A stretch of DNA of 64,000 nucleotides, taken from Methanosphaera sp. WGK6. GTDB lineage: Archaea; Methanobacteriota; Methanobacteria; Methanobacteriales; Methanobacteriaceae. The stretch covers positions 1 to 64,000 of the forward strand of contig NZ_JRWK01000002.1 of NCBI RefSeq assembly GCF_001729965.1. Reading direction: 5' to 3'. Of the stretch, positions 1-9,213 are shown piece by piece; the first letter of the stretch is position 1; each line of letters begins with the position of its first letter. The position numbers and the translations under genes are program-made. The notes beneath the pieces are model-generated. The model searched no databases, was not told the DNA's origin, and saw only the letters and a program-made list of their open reading frames with translations.

Positions 1-313
1 TATATTTATTTATAGTTAATATTAAATTATTTTGTATTTTTTCTTATTTTATAAGGATATATTATGTATATTCTAACATTATTATTAATAAGATAACAAA
101 CAAATATAATTAATATAGAATATGAGAAGCATGATGTTTAAGAAAATATTTTTTTTTCTTTATATTGGATCATGAATATTATGAAAATTATTTGATTATT
201 ATATTTAAGACTCACAAGTTAAGATATGATTATTTGATGGAATAATCTATGCTTTTTATGTTACAATATTTAAAATTGTAATTTTCTATTCAACAAGTTA
301 TAAAGGTAATATT
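1..313. other. AT-rich intergenic region upstream of kor operon
   Basis: No supportable coding region is seen on either strand. The stretch is strongly A+T-rich and presumably holds the promoter of the kor operon. A weak Shine-Dalgarno-like AAAGGTAAT lies just before the korD start. No repeat or RNA gene was recognised. Confidence 0.5.
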
Positions 314-514
314 ATGTTATACTTAAATGAAGAATTATGTAAAGGATGCTATATTTGTGTTGACATTTGTCCATGTGGTGTATATACTCCTTCAGAAGAA
401 TTAAATTATAAAGGAATATGTATACCTATACCAGATAACACAAAATGTGTAAAATGTCAACTATGTACTTTAATGTGTCCTGATCAAGCAATTACTATAG
501 AGGATGATGATTAA
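314..514 (+). CDS. korD: 2-oxoglutarate:ferredoxin oxidoreductase, delta (ferredoxin-like) subunit
   Basis: A 66-residue protein with two 4Fe-4S motifs: C9/C12/C15/C19 (CxxCxxCxxxCP) and C45/C48/C51/C55. This is the size and layout of the small ferredoxin subunit of archaeal 2-oxoacid oxidoreductases, which passes electrons between the TPP-bound intermediate and free ferredoxin in the cytoplasm. It is the first gene of korDABC, and its end overlaps or abuts the korA start. The following alpha, beta and gamma subunits are of the 2-oxoglutarate (Kor) type, which fixes the substrate prediction better than this small subunit could alone. In hydrogenotrophic methanogens the complex works in the reductive direction, making 2-oxoglutarate for glutamate synthesis. 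Confidence 0.9.
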   Translation: MLYLNEELCKGCYICVDICPCGVYTPSEELNYKGICIPIPDNTKCVKCQLCTLMCPDQAITIEDDD

Positions 515-515
515 T

Positions 516-1643
516 ATGGCTGATAAAGAATATTTTGTACAAGGAAATGAAGCTTGTGCTCTAGGAGCATTAGCTGCTGGATGCCGATTTTTTGCAGGAT
601 ATCCTATTACCCCATCAACTGAAATTGCTGAAATAATGTCTAAAAAATTACCTACATTGGGAGGTCATTTTATTCAAATGGAGGATGAAATCTCAGCTAT
701 AGGTGCAATAATAGGGGCAGCATGGGGAGGACAAAAAGTTGTTACTGCAACAAGTGGTCCTGGAATTTCTTTAATGCAAGAGAATATTGGATATGCTGCA
801 ATGACTGAAACACCCATTGTAATTATAAATATGCAAAGAGGTTCTCCTTCAACAGGTCAACCTACAAGATCTGCTCAAGCGGATATGATGCAAGCTAGAT
901 GGGGATCACATGGAGATTATGAAACAATTGCATTAACACCATCTTCAGTACAAGAATGTTTTGATTTCACAGTTCAAGCATTTAATTTAGCAGAAAAATA
1001 TAGATGTCCTGTATTTGTGATGGCCGATGAAATTGTAGGACATATGAGAGAAAAAATAATAATACCTGAAAAAGTAGACATTATTCCAAGACAAATGCCT
1101 GAAAAAACAGATGATATTTATTTACCATATGATGCTCCTAAAAATGGAACAACGGATATGCCTTCATTTGGACAAGGATTCAATATTCATGTAACTGGAT
1201 TAACTCATGATAAAAGGGGTTATCCAAGTACTGATGATCCTGAAGTACATAGTGATTTAGTCACACGATTATGTGATAAAATTCTTAAAAACAGTACTGA
1301 AATGTCAATGATAGAAACAGAATACTTGGATGATGCTGAAACTATTGTCTTGTCTTATGGAATACCTACACGTTCTGCATTAACTGCAGTTAAAAAAGCA
1401 AGAAATCATGGATTAAAAGTAGGTTATATTAAATTAGGTTTAGTATGGCCATTCCCTGAAGAAAAATTATTAGAATTAACCAAAAATGCTAAAAAAATAA
1501 TAGTTCCTGAATTAAATTTAGGTCAAATATATTATGAAGTAGATCGTGTCTTAGGAAAACATGCAAAAGTAGAACTACTTTCAAAAATTGGTGGTGCATT
1601 ACATACACCAACAGAAATATTAGATAAAATCATGGAGGACTAA
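516..1643 (+). CDS. korA: 2-oxoglutarate:ferredoxin oxidoreductase, alpha subunit
   Basis: Catalytic alpha subunit of the Kor complex. The N-terminal pyrimidine-binding domain shows GYPITPST near residue 30 and a conserved MEDE...GAIIGA stretch, as in KorA/PorA proteins; the C-terminal domain carries the usual transketolase-C-like segment. The longest frame opens at 504 with two adjacent ATGs that overlap korD. I prefer the ATG at 516 because the AGAGGATGAT sequence at 500-509 reads as the ribosome binding site and would otherwise sit inside the coding region. The start codon of the 516 form therefore lies right at the korD stop, which suggests translational coupling. KorB follows after 3 nt. 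Confidence 0.9.
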   Translation: MADKEYFVQGNEACALGALAAGCRFFAGYPITPSTEIAEIMSKKLPTLGGHFIQMEDEISAIGAIIGAAWGGQKVVTATSGPGISLMQENIGYAAMTETPIVIINMQRGSPSTGQPTRSAQADMMQARWGSHGDYETIALTPSSVQECFDFTVQAFNLAEKYRCPVFVMADEIVGHMREKIIIPEKVDIIPRQMPEKTDDIYLPYDAPKNGTTDMPSFGQGFNIHVTGLTHDKRGYPSTDDPEVHSDLVTRLCDKILKNSTEMSMIETEYLDDAETIVLSYGIPTRSALTAVKKARNHGLKVGYIKLGLVWPFPEEKLLELTKNAKKIIVPELNLGQIYYEVDRVLGKHAKVELLSKIGGALHTPTEILDKIMED

Positions 1644-1646
1644 CTT

Positions 1647-2516
1647 ATGAGTATTGAAAACAAGCCCAGTAGATTTATAAAATATTTACGTGAAGAAAGA
1701 TTACCTCATATATTCTGTCCTGGTTGTGGAAATGGTATTGTTATGAATACATTTTTCAATGCTATAGAACAATCTGGAAAATCCTTAGACAATTTAAACA
1801 TGGTTTCAGGTATAGGTTGTTCTTCAAGAATACCTGGATATGTAAAATGTGATTCATTACATACAACACATGGACGAGCAATAGCTTTTGCAACTGGACT
1901 TAAAATAGCTAATCCTCATAGGGATGTTGTTGTAGTAACAGGAGATGGTGATGCAACATCAATTGGTGGAAATCATTTAATTCATGCAGCACGAAGAAAT
2001 ATTAATTTAACAGTTATTTGTATAAATAATGATATATATGGGATGACTGGTGGACAAATAAGTCCAACAAGTCCTGAAGGAAGTTTTGCAACAACAGCTC
2101 CCTATGGATCAACAGATAAACCATTTAATATCTCTGAAGTTGTTAAAGCAGCGGGAGCATCATATGTTGCAAAGTACACGACTACTCAACCAATACAAGT
2201 AACAAATGCGATAAAAGAAGGATTAGAAAATAAAGGCTTTTCTTTTATAGAAGTTGTATCTCAATGTCCAACATATTATGGACGTAAAAATAAAATAAAA
2301 TCACCTGTAGCTATGTTGGACTGGTTTAAGAAAAATATAGTTTCAATAGAATCTGCAAAAGAAATGTCTAATGAAGAATTACAAGGAAAAATCGTCACAG
2401 GAGTTTATGTGAACAAACCAAGAAAAGAATTTATAGAATCAATGGAAACTGTAATTAGAGAACATTCTGAAATTGATTGTGATGATAATATAAATAATGC
2501 ATATAAGGTGAATTAA
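1647..2516 (+). CDS. korB: 2-oxoglutarate:ferredoxin oxidoreductase, beta (TPP-binding) subunit
   Basis: Beta subunit that binds thiamine diphosphate and Mg2+. The TPP motif is clear: GDGDATSIGGNH near residues 97-108, followed by the NNDIYGMTGGQ segment near 125-135. The N-terminal CPGCGNG (C24, C27) is typical of the beta chain of two-gene Kor/Por enzymes. At 289 residues it has the usual length. It lies 3 nt after korA and 1 nt before korC, so all four subunits are probably made from one mRNA. Confidence 0.92.
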   Translation: MSIENKPSRFIKYLREERLPHIFCPGCGNGIVMNTFFNAIEQSGKSLDNLNMVSGIGCSSRIPGYVKCDSLHTTHGRAIAFATGLKIANPHRDVVVVTGDGDATSIGGNHLIHAARRNINLTVICINNDIYGMTGGQISPTSPEGSFATTAPYGSTDKPFNISEVVKAAGASYVAKYTTTQPIQVTNAIKEGLENKGFSFIEVVSQCPTYYGRKNKIKSPVAMLDWFKKNIVSIESAKEMSNEELQGKIVTGVYVNKPRKEFIESMETVIREHSEIDCDDNINNAYKVN

Positions 2517-2517
2517 A

Positions 2518-3075
2518 ATGAGAACTGATATAAGAATAGCTGGATTTGGAGGTCAGGGAGTAATAACCTGTGGTATAGTTCTTGCTAAAGCTGCATCATT
2601 ATATGATCATATATATGCAGTACAAACCCAATCTTATGGTCCTGAAGCAAGAGGGGGTGCATCACGTACAGAGGTAGTAATAAGTGATGAAGAGATAGAT
2701 TATCCTAAAGTAGAAAGTCCTGAAATATTTGTAGCAATGTCTCATGAAGCATTAGTAAAATATATTGGTGATATACAAGAAAAATCAACATTAATTATAG
2801 ATCCTAATTTAGTAGATATAAGTGCTATTGAAGATATAATTAATACTAAAGAATTAATAGTTTACACAGCACCCGTAACAGAAACTGCAGAAAAAACGAT
2901 TGGTAAAAAAATAGTAGCAAATATTGTCATGTTAGGATCATTTGTTAAAGTAACAGAAATAATTTCTGTAGAATCTGCTAAAAAAGCAATACTTGAAAGT
3001 GTACCTCCAAAAACTAAAGATATGAATATAGCAGCATTTGAAGAAGGTATGAAAATAGTTAAAAAATTAAATTAA
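2518..3075 (+). CDS. korC: 2-oxoglutarate:ferredoxin oxidoreductase, gamma subunit
   Basis: A 185-residue gamma subunit. The family signature GFGGQGVITCG is at the N-terminus, followed by QSYGPEARGGASRTEVVIS, which forms the CoA/2-oxoacid-facing part of the gamma domain. The start is separated from korB by one nucleotide, and the upstream AAGGTGAATT provides the ribosome binding site. The complex joins succinyl-CoA, CO2 and reduced ferredoxin; the next gene, a succinyl-CoA ligase subunit, makes the substrate. Confidence 0.92.
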   Translation: MRTDIRIAGFGGQGVITCGIVLAKAASLYDHIYAVQTQSYGPEARGGASRTEVVISDEEIDYPKVESPEIFVAMSHEALVKYIGDIQEKSTLIIDPNLVDISAIEDIINTKELIVYTAPVTETAEKTIGKKIVANIVMLGSFVKVTEIISVESAKKAILESVPPKTKDMNIAAFEEGMKIVKKLN

Positions 3076-3086
3076 GGTGGAAATTA

Positions 3087-4196
3087 ATGAATATACATGA
3101 ATATGTAGCAAAAGATATTTTTAGAAAAAGTAATATTAAAGTACCTGAGAGTTATTTAGCTCATTCTCCTGAAGAAGCAGCAGAAAAAGCAAAAATAATT
3201 GGAAAACCAGTAGCAGTAAAATCACAAGTATTATCTGGTGGACGTGGAAAAGCTGGAGGAATATTATTTGCAGATACTCCTGAAGAAGCAGCAAAACGTA
3301 CTGAAGAATTATTCCTCAAAGTAATTAAAGATGAAAAAGTAACAAAAGTATTAATTGAAGAAAAAGTTGAAAATAAATTGGATGAATACTTTATCTCTAT
3401 TATTCTTGACCGTGATTCTAAAAAACCATTAATAATGGCAAGTGTAGCTGGTGGAATGGATATTGAACAAGTAGCTAAGGAAACTCCTGAAAAAATAGTG
3501 AAACGATATGTTGAACCATTAAAAGAATTCATGCCTTATGAAGCACGTAATATTGCATTAGAAATGGGTGTAGAAACAAGTGAAGTTTCAAAAGTAGGTG
3601 CTGCTATTTGGAAATTATATCAAGTATTTTACGATTATGATGCAACTGTTGCTGAAATTAATCCTTTAATTAAAACACCTGATGGATTTATAGCAGCAGA
3701 TGCAAAAATGGCTATTGATGATGATGCATTTTTTAGACATACTAAACTAAAAGAATTTGATGAATTTAAAGATGAACAATTTGCATATGTAAAACTTGAT
3801 GGTAATATAGCTGTAATTGGAAATGGTGCTGGATTAACTTTAACAGGTATGGATCTTATACAATACTATGGTGAAAAACCTGCAACATTTTTAGATGTGG
3901 GTGGTGGAGCATCTGAATCAAATATTACTGATGCATTAGAATTAGTTCTTAAAAATCCAAATGTTAAAGTTATTTTCCTAAATATATTGGGTGGAATTAC
4001 AAGAGCTGATGATGTAGCAAATGCTGTTGTAAATGTATCAAATTCAATGGAAACTAAAGTACCTATAGTTATTAGATTAACTGGAACTAATGAAGAAGAA
4101 GGTCAAAGAATTTTAACTGAACACAACATACCTTTCGAAACTTCAATGGAGAAAGCAGCTCAAAAAGCAGTTAATCTTATGAAATCTTTAGAATAA
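3087..4196 (+). CDS. sucC: succinyl-CoA ligase (ADP-forming) beta subunit
   Basis: An ATP-grasp protein of 369 residues beginning MNIHEYVAKDIFRK, the standard SucC start. The nucleotide-binding SGGRGKAGG segment is near residues 51-59, and the CoA-ligase domain holds GNGAGLTLTGMDL near residue 248 and FLDVGGGA near 270. It converts succinate plus CoA to succinyl-CoA, which the upstream Kor complex carboxylates. It begins 11 nt after korC behind GGTGGAAATT and ends the operon. The alpha subunit (sucD) is not in this window, so the two subunits are encoded apart. Confidence 0.92.
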   Translation: MNIHEYVAKDIFRKSNIKVPESYLAHSPEEAAEKAKIIGKPVAVKSQVLSGGRGKAGGILFADTPEEAAKRTEELFLKVIKDEKVTKVLIEEKVENKLDEYFISIILDRDSKKPLIMASVAGGMDIEQVAKETPEKIVKRYVEPLKEFMPYEARNIALEMGVETSEVSKVGAAIWKLYQVFYDYDATVAEINPLIKTPDGFIAADAKMAIDDDAFFRHTKLKEFDEFKDEQFAYVKLDGNIAVIGNGAGLTLTGMDLIQYYGEKPATFLDVGGGASESNITDALELVLKNPNVKVIFLNILGGITRADDVANAVVNVSNSMETKVPIVIRLTGTNEEEGQRILTEHNIPFETSMEKAAQKAVNLMKSLE

Positions 4197-4222
4197 AAGT
4201 ATAATACTTTTTTTATTTTTTT
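4195..4222 (+). terminator. probable terminator of the kor-sucC operon
   Basis: Right at the sucC stop a small palindrome AAAGTATAATACTTT is followed by a T-rich run (TTTTTATTTTTTTA). Archaeal terminators are mainly oligo-T, so the T tract is the main signal. Confidence 0.5.
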
Positions 4223-4385
4223 ATTATTCTATTGGTTAATTTAATTACACTAAATATTCAATACAATTCTTATTTTATGTATTTCTTTTAATTAAATATA
4301 ATTAGGAGTTATTTAATTATATAAGTAATTTAAACATGTTTTTAAATAAAAAAGTAAAAAAAAGAATTTTTTTTTAAAGGGATGT

Positions 4386-5273
4386 CTAATTAGAACTACT
4401 ATTAGTTCTATTTAAAAAATCTTCTATCATATTCCATATTTGTGAAAATAGTGATTGAGCACTATTACTATCCATATACTCAGAAACTTGTTGTTTATAG
4501 TCTAATGCTTGATCTTGAACTGATTGACTTTGAGAAATACTATCTGCAAGATTATTAGCATCATTATCTGAGATATTTATATTATTATTGCTTGCAATAT
4601 TATTTATGATAGTTATAATAGTCTGACTATCAGTTGTATTTTGTTTGGATACTTCTTCTTTAGCTTCTGATACTAAATCTGCGATATCATCTGAACTAGC
4701 ATTTGTATTATTTACAATTTGACTTTCAGTATAAATTTCGTTATTTGCAGCATCTTTTAATTCATCTGGAATTTCAGTACCTGTCGCTGTTTCATATGAT
4801 TTCATCACACCACTAAGGGCTGACTCACCTGTAGCGGGTGTTGGGGAAGTAACAATAACATGACCTTTAGTTATACCTGCAGAATTTAATGCAGATTTAT
4901 ACATATTTTCAGTAACTGTTGTTATTTTAGAAGTATCCACATCAACGGTAATGTCATTGTTGTTATTTAAATCAACCATAGCACAGGATAGTATTTGATT
5001 TGAATTATATGTTCTATTACTGATATCTCCCGAAATTTTATTAACATCATTAGCTGTTATTATTGTTTGATTTGCATTATTTAATTTTATATTTCCATTA
5101 TTTTCAAAATATTCATCTACAATTTCTTTATAATTTTGATTATTATAAGTTGTTTCTCCATAGGTAACTGCAATAGCTGTTGTACTATTACTTTGAGTTA
5201 TTGAACCTACAGGTACAAATAAACCACCGACAATAATAATTAAAATTATTGCACCAGCAACTTTGCCCCACAT
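4386..5273 (-). CDS. DUF1002-family secreted protein
   Basis: A 295-residue protein with one hydrophobic segment near residues 5-24 (signal peptide or N-terminal anchor) and a polar, Asn/Ser/Thr-rich mature part. The sequence around AVTYGETTYNNQNYKEIVDEYF, and the later SALSGVMKSYETATG segment, match what I know of the DUF1002 family (predicted secreted proteins of Firmicutes and Methanobacteria, function unknown). Acidic and glutamine-rich C-terminal helices follow. It lies downstream of taw1 with a 29-nt gap and may share its transcript, but no functional link is evident. The mature part is probably at the cell surface. Confidence 0.75.
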   Translation of the reverse strand: MWGKVAGAIILIIIVGGLFVPVGSITQSNSTTAIAVTYGETTYNNQNYKEIVDEYFENNGNIKLNNANQTIITANDVNKISGDISNRTYNSNQILSCAMVDLNNNNDITVDVDTSKITTVTENMYKSALNSAGITKGHVIVTSPTPATGESALSGVMKSYETATGTEIPDELKDAANNEIYTESQIVNNTNASSDDIADLVSEAKEEVSKQNTTDSQTIITIINNIASNNNINISDNDANNLADSISQSQSVQDQALDYKQQVSEYMDSNSAQSLFSQIWNMIEDFLNRTNSSSN

Positions 5274-5302
5274 TTTTTCACCTCTATATAATAATTCATG
5301 TT

Positions 5303-6250
5303 CTAGTTATTATACTTTCCTGGTTTTTTATCACCTAGAAGTAAAACTCTACTTTTTTCTACTTCATCAATTATGTCAAAACTGGTTTTATCAGCAATAT
5401 CTTGTGCAAATTGTTGGATATCTATAGTTTTAGGCATATTTTCCCATTCTAATCTATTTCTTGAGTCACCTACAAACATATATGCTTTGATTTCAACATA
5501 ATCAATATCACTATTTTCAATAATTTTTGCATATTCTTCTGTATGTATCATGTTTAAGTCTTTTACTGATGTAATTCTAAGCACTTTTCTAGTATCAAGA
5601 GTGGATAATAAGTCTATACTTTCTTGTAATTTTTCCCAACCATTGTTTACTTGGGGTTTACATACTTTTTTATATACTTCTTTATTAGGTGCATCTAATG
5701 ATAAGTATAGTTGTGTAGGTTCATGTTCTTGAAGAGCTTTTAATTTTTCAGGACTTTCACCATTACTAACAAGAAATGTTGTGAAGTCTTGTTTATGAAA
5801 TTCTTCAATCAATTGATTAATTTCAGGATATAATAGAGGCTCACCTGCAAGACTTAGTGCAGCATTATTAGGTTTTACACATTCTTCTAATTTTTTAGGA
5901 TTTGCTTTTTCATTTCCAAAAAAGCCACATAATAAGTTTGCTTGATTTTTAATACAATCTTCAATTATTGTCTTTGGGTCATCATAATCATCAGTATCCC
6001 ATGATGTTTTTGTTATTTCAGTATCTCTCCAACAGAATAAACATTTATGTTGGCAATAAGGGATAGATGGTGACATTTGTAAACATCTATGGCTCTTTAT
6101 ACCATAAAATTGTTCTTTGTAACAAGTACCTTCATCAACTATACTTTTTCTAGTCCAGTGACATATCTTATTTGCAGCATGTACTTTTTCTCCTGCAAAT
6201 CTATATCCTTTTTTTTCTAAATCTTTTTGTTTTGTTTCTGAAATTAACAT
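5303..6250 (-). CDS. taw1: tRNA 4-demethylwyosine synthase (radical SAM)
   Basis: Archaeal Taw1, which builds the tricyclic imidazopurine of wyosine at G37 of tRNA-Phe from N1-methylguanosine and pyruvate. The radical SAM cysteines are C66, C70 and C73 (CQHKCLFC, spacing CxxxCxxC). Three further cysteines, C30, C43 and C56, have the spacing of the second iron-sulfur cluster of the M. jannaschii enzyme. The 315-residue length fits. The start is the first Met of the frame. The gene is transcribed leftward, divergent from tpiA. Confidence 0.92.
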   Translation of the reverse strand: MLISETKQKDLEKKGYRFAGEKVHAANKICHWTRKSIVDEGTCYKEQFYGIKSHRCLQMSPSIPYCQHKCLFCWRDTEITKTSWDTDDYDDPKTIIEDCIKNQANLLCGFFGNEKANPKKLEECVKPNNAALSLAGEPLLYPEINQLIEEFHKQDFTTFLVSNGESPEKLKALQEHEPTQLYLSLDAPNKEVYKKVCKPQVNNGWEKLQESIDLLSTLDTRKVLRITSVKDLNMIHTEEYAKIIENSDIDYVEIKAYMFVGDSRNRLEWENMPKTIDIQQFAQDIADKTSFDIIDEVEKSRVLLLGDKKPGKYNN

Positions 6251-6402
6251 ATTGTTTATTTTTATGTAACTAATAAGTTAAAAAATTAATTTTTTTTATT
6301 AACAAATTATACTTAATTACTATAATAATAATTAAGATATAATATAATAACAAATGATTTTTTTTAAATAATAGAAAATTTTTGATTAGTAGGTAATTAT
6401 TT

Positions 6403-7080
6403 ATGACTAAAAATGAAACACCAATAATAATACTTAATTATAAAACATATGCAGAGTCATCTGGAAAAAATGCTGTGAAATTATCACAAAGTGTTCAAGA
6501 AGCAAGTGATGAAACAGGAATAAATATGGCTATTGCACCTCAAACAGTTGATTTATACCCAATTATGGATGTGGTGGATATACCAGTATATGCTCAACAT
6601 ATTGATCCTATTACTCCGGGAGGTCATACAGGTTCTACTTTACCGGAAGCACTTAAAGAAGCAAATATAAATGGGACTTTAATTAATCACTCTGAACAAA
6701 GATTAACTTTAGCAGACATCGACACAGTAGTTGAAAAAACTAAAGAATTAGATTTAACAAGTGTATTATGCACTAACAATGTTAAAACAAGTGCTGCTGT
6801 AGCATCATTTAATCCTGATTTCATAGCAATAGAACCACCAGAATTAATTGGTACTGGAATACCTGTATCTAAGGCAAGTCCTGAAGTTGTTGAAAATACT
6901 GTAACAGAAATTCATAAAATAAATTCTGAAATACCTGTTTTATGTGGAGCTGGAATTTCAACTGGTGAAGATATGAAAGCAGCATTAGAACTTGGTGCAG
7001 AAGGAGTTTTATTAGCTTCTGGAATAATCAAAGCAAAAGATCAAAAACAAGCATTAATAGATTTGGTTAGTCTAATTTAA
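6403..7080 (+). CDS. tpiA: triosephosphate isomerase (archaeal type)
   Basis: A 225-residue archaeal-type TIM, shorter than the bacterial enzyme (about 250). Catalytic residues can be placed as K14 (in ILNYKTY), H96 (in INHSEQR) and E144 (in AIEPPELIGTG). The phosphate-binding CGAGIS segment is near residue 184. It interconverts dihydroxyacetone phosphate and glyceraldehyde 3-phosphate. pgk follows after 32 nt, so the two probably form a gluconeogenic operon. Confidence 0.95.
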   Translation: MTKNETPIIILNYKTYAESSGKNAVKLSQSVQEASDETGINMAIAPQTVDLYPIMDVVDIPVYAQHIDPITPGGHTGSTLPEALKEANINGTLINHSEQRLTLADIDTVVEKTKELDLTSVLCTNNVKTSAAVASFNPDFIAIEPPELIGTGIPVSKASPEVVENTVTEIHKINSEIPVLCGAGISTGEDMKAALELGAEGVLLASGIIKAKDQKQALIDLVSLI

Positions 7081-7112
7081 CTAGACTTAGTAATTACTTG
7101 GAGTAAGTTAAT

Positions 7113-8336
7113 ATGGATTATAAATTTAATACAATGGATGATTTTGATTTAGAAGGTAAAACTATATTATTAAGAGTAGATGTTAATTCGCCTGTAGATC
7201 CATTAAATGGTGATTTACTTGATGATACAAGAATGAGATTGCATTCAACAACTATTTCTGAATTATCTGAACGAGGTGCTAAAGTAGTTATTTTAGCACA
7301 TCAGAGTAGACCGGGAAAATCAGATTTCACTCCACTTAAACAACATGCTTTAGCATTATCTAGTATTATTGGAACCGAAGTTCAATATGTTGATTCAATA
7401 TTTTCAAAAGAAGCTAGGGATATTATAAGTAATCTTGTTGATGGTGAAATTGTATTGTTAGAAAATGTAAGGTTCTATTCTGAAGAAATGCCTAAACTAT
7501 CACCTAAAGAACAAGCTAATACATACATGGTTAAAACTTTGGCTCCTTATGCTGATTATTTTATAAATGATGCTTTTGCTACAGCTCATAGATCTCAAAC
7601 ATCTATAATTGGTTTTTCACAAGTGCTTCCTTCAATTGCAGGAAGAGTCATGGAATTAGAATTGACTAGTTTGTTTGGTATATTAGATAATGCACAAGAA
7701 CCAAGAGTATATGTACTTGGTGGAATTAAGGCTGATGATTCAATAAATGTTATGGCTAATGCATTAAAAACTAATCAAGCAGATTATATATTAACAACAG
7801 GATTGGTTGCTAATATTTTTCTAGTTGCAAGTGGTGTTGAGTTACAAGAATATAATAATAATTTCATTGTTGAAAGAGGTTATGAAGATTATATTGATAT
7901 TGCTAAAGATTTATTAAAAGATTTTTCTGATAAAATTATATTACCTGTGGATCTTGCAATTCTTGAGGATGATAAAAGAGTTGAATATTCTGTTGATGAA
8001 ATTCCTAATTTACCAATATATGATATAGGAACTAAAACTATTGAGATGTATAAAGAAAAAATATTACTTGCAAAAACATTGTTTGCTAATGGTCCTGCAG
8101 GTGTATTTGAAAAAGAAGGTTTTAATTTAGGTACAGAAGATTTATTAAATGCTATGGCTGAATCGAAAGGATTTTCTATTATTGGTGGTGGACATTTAGC
8201 TGCTGCTGCAAGTAATCTTGATTTGGATGATAAGATAACTCATATTAGTAGTGGTGGTGGGGCAAGTATAAATCTCATTGCTGGTAAGGAATTACCTGCT
8301 GTAAAAGCATTAATTGATTCAGCTAACAAAAAATAA
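7113..8336 (+). CDS. pgk: phosphoglycerate kinase
   Basis: A 407-residue PGK. The N-terminal substrate domain contains LLRVDVNSPV and the HQSRPG segment, and the C-terminal nucleotide domain contains IIGGGHLAAAA and SSGGGASI. It interconverts 1,3-bisphosphoglycerate and 3-phosphoglycerate. It follows tpiA with its own GGAGTAAG ribosome binding site and is closed by a perfect 12-bp hairpin terminator. The partner enzyme GAPDH is encoded far away, at about 43 kb on the other strand. Confidence 0.95.
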   Translation: MDYKFNTMDDFDLEGKTILLRVDVNSPVDPLNGDLLDDTRMRLHSTTISELSERGAKVVILAHQSRPGKSDFTPLKQHALALSSIIGTEVQYVDSIFSKEARDIISNLVDGEIVLLENVRFYSEEMPKLSPKEQANTYMVKTLAPYADYFINDAFATAHRSQTSIIGFSQVLPSIAGRVMELELTSLFGILDNAQEPRVYVLGGIKADDSINVMANALKTNQADYILTTGLVANIFLVASGVELQEYNNNFIVERGYEDYIDIAKDLLKDFSDKIILPVDLAILEDDKRVEYSVDEIPNLPIYDIGTKTIEMYKEKILLAKTLFANGPAGVFEKEGFNLGTEDLLNAMAESKGFSIIGGGHLAAAASNLDLDDKITHISSGGGASINLIAGKELPAVKALIDSANKK

Positions 8337-8361
8337 TTTTTTAAATTTTTAATAATTTTTT

Positions 8362-8393
8362 AAAGTAATTATAATTCTATAATTACTTTTTTA
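8362..8393 (+). terminator. hairpin terminator after tpiA-pgk
   Basis: A perfect 12-bp inverted repeat (AAAGTAATTATA at 8362-8373, its complement at 8378-8389) encloses a 4-nt loop, and T residues follow. It lies 25 nt after the pgk stop and separates this operon from the tRNA cluster. Confidence 0.75.
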
Positions 8394-8428
8394 GTAATTT
8401 TTTGAAGAAAAAGAATAAGTACCATAAC

Positions 8429-8447
8429 CTTTATATACTATGAGTTA
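8429..8447 (+). promoter_or_regulatory. probable promoter (box A) of the tRNA-Thr/Pro/Tyr cluster
   Basis: The TATA-like TTTATATA followed by CTATGAGTTA lies about 75 nt before tRNA-Thr. Nearly the same 19-mer recurs upstream of tRNA-Asp (8826-8844), which supports a tRNA promoter. Confidence 0.6.
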
Positions 8448-8509
8448 GTTAAATAATTAATAGTTCTTAACGCATTATGGTATGATGTGTTATAAAAAAG
8501 TAATAGAGT

Positions 8510-8583
8510 GCCTCAGTAGCTCAGTCTGGTGGAGCGCTTGACTTGTAATCAAGCGGTCGGGGGTTCAATTCCCCCCTGGGGCT
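8510..8583 (+). tRNA. tRNA-Thr (anticodon TGT)
   Basis: A full cloverleaf: acceptor GCCTCAG pairs with CTGGGGC, the anticodon stem CTTGA/TCAAG encloses loop CTTGTAA (anticodon TGT), and the T-arm is GGGGG TTCAATT CCCCC. The discriminator is T. No intron and no encoded CCA. Confidence 0.95.
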
Positions 8584-8603
8584 CTATAAAAAAATTTTTA
8601 AAA

Positions 8604-8679
<76 letters not shown>

Positions 8680-8685
8680 CTATTA

Positions 8686-8759
<74 letters not shown>

Positions 8760-8825
8760 TATTCCTTTATATATTTCAAAAACAAAATAGTTTTTAATTA
8801 TAAGAGTAACTAAGTTAATAGTAAA

Positions 8826-8844
8826 CTTTAAATACTATGAATTA
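8826..8844 (+). promoter_or_regulatory. probable promoter of the tRNA-Asp/Lys cluster
   Basis: TTTAAATACTATGAATTA resembles the 8429-8447 element closely (TTTATATACTATGAGTTA) and likewise sits about 75 nt before the first tRNA of its group. Confidence 0.55.
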
Positions 8845-8901
8845 TAAACTATTAATTACTGGTTTGTAATGTAATTACAATACTTATTATAAGTTATATG
8901 T

Positions 8902-8973
8902 GCCGTGGTAGTGTAGAGGCTATCATGCAGGCCTGTCGAGCCTGCGACTCGGGTTCAAATCCCGGCCACGGCG
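8902..8973 (+). tRNA. tRNA-Asp (anticodon GTC)
   Basis: Acceptor GCCGTGG pairs with CCACGGC, with discriminator G. The anticodon stem CAGGC/GCCTG encloses CTGTCGA with anticodon GTC. Confidence 0.95.
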
Positions 8974-8991
8974 TTCAGTTCTTTTAAACGT

Positions 8992-9065
8992 GGGCTCGTA
9001 GCTCAGTCTGGGAGAGCGCCTGGCTTTTAACCAGGCGGTCGCGGGTTCAACTCCCGTCGGGCCCG
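8992..9065 (+). tRNA. tRNA-Lys (anticodon TTT), copy 1
   Basis: Acceptor GGGCTCG pairs with CGGGCCC. The stem CCTGG/CCAGG encloses CTTTTAA with anticodon TTT. It is identical to the copy at 9140-9213, including 42 nt downstream. Confidence 0.95.
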
Positions 9066-9139
9066 TTTATATTTAACTTAATTTTAACTAATTTATTTTA
9101 ATTTATTATTCATATGATATTATTAATATGGATTTATAG

Positions 9140-9213
9140 GGGCTCGTAGCTCAGTCTGGGAGAGCGCCTGGCTTTTAACCAGGCGGTCGCGGGTTCAACT
9201 CCCGTCGGGCCCG
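9140..9213 (+). tRNA. tRNA-Lys (anticodon TTT), copy 2
   Basis: An exact copy of the 8992-9065 tRNA, 148 nt downstream. Lysine is very frequent in this A+T-rich proteome and is coded mostly by AAA, which may explain retention of two copies. Confidence 0.95.
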
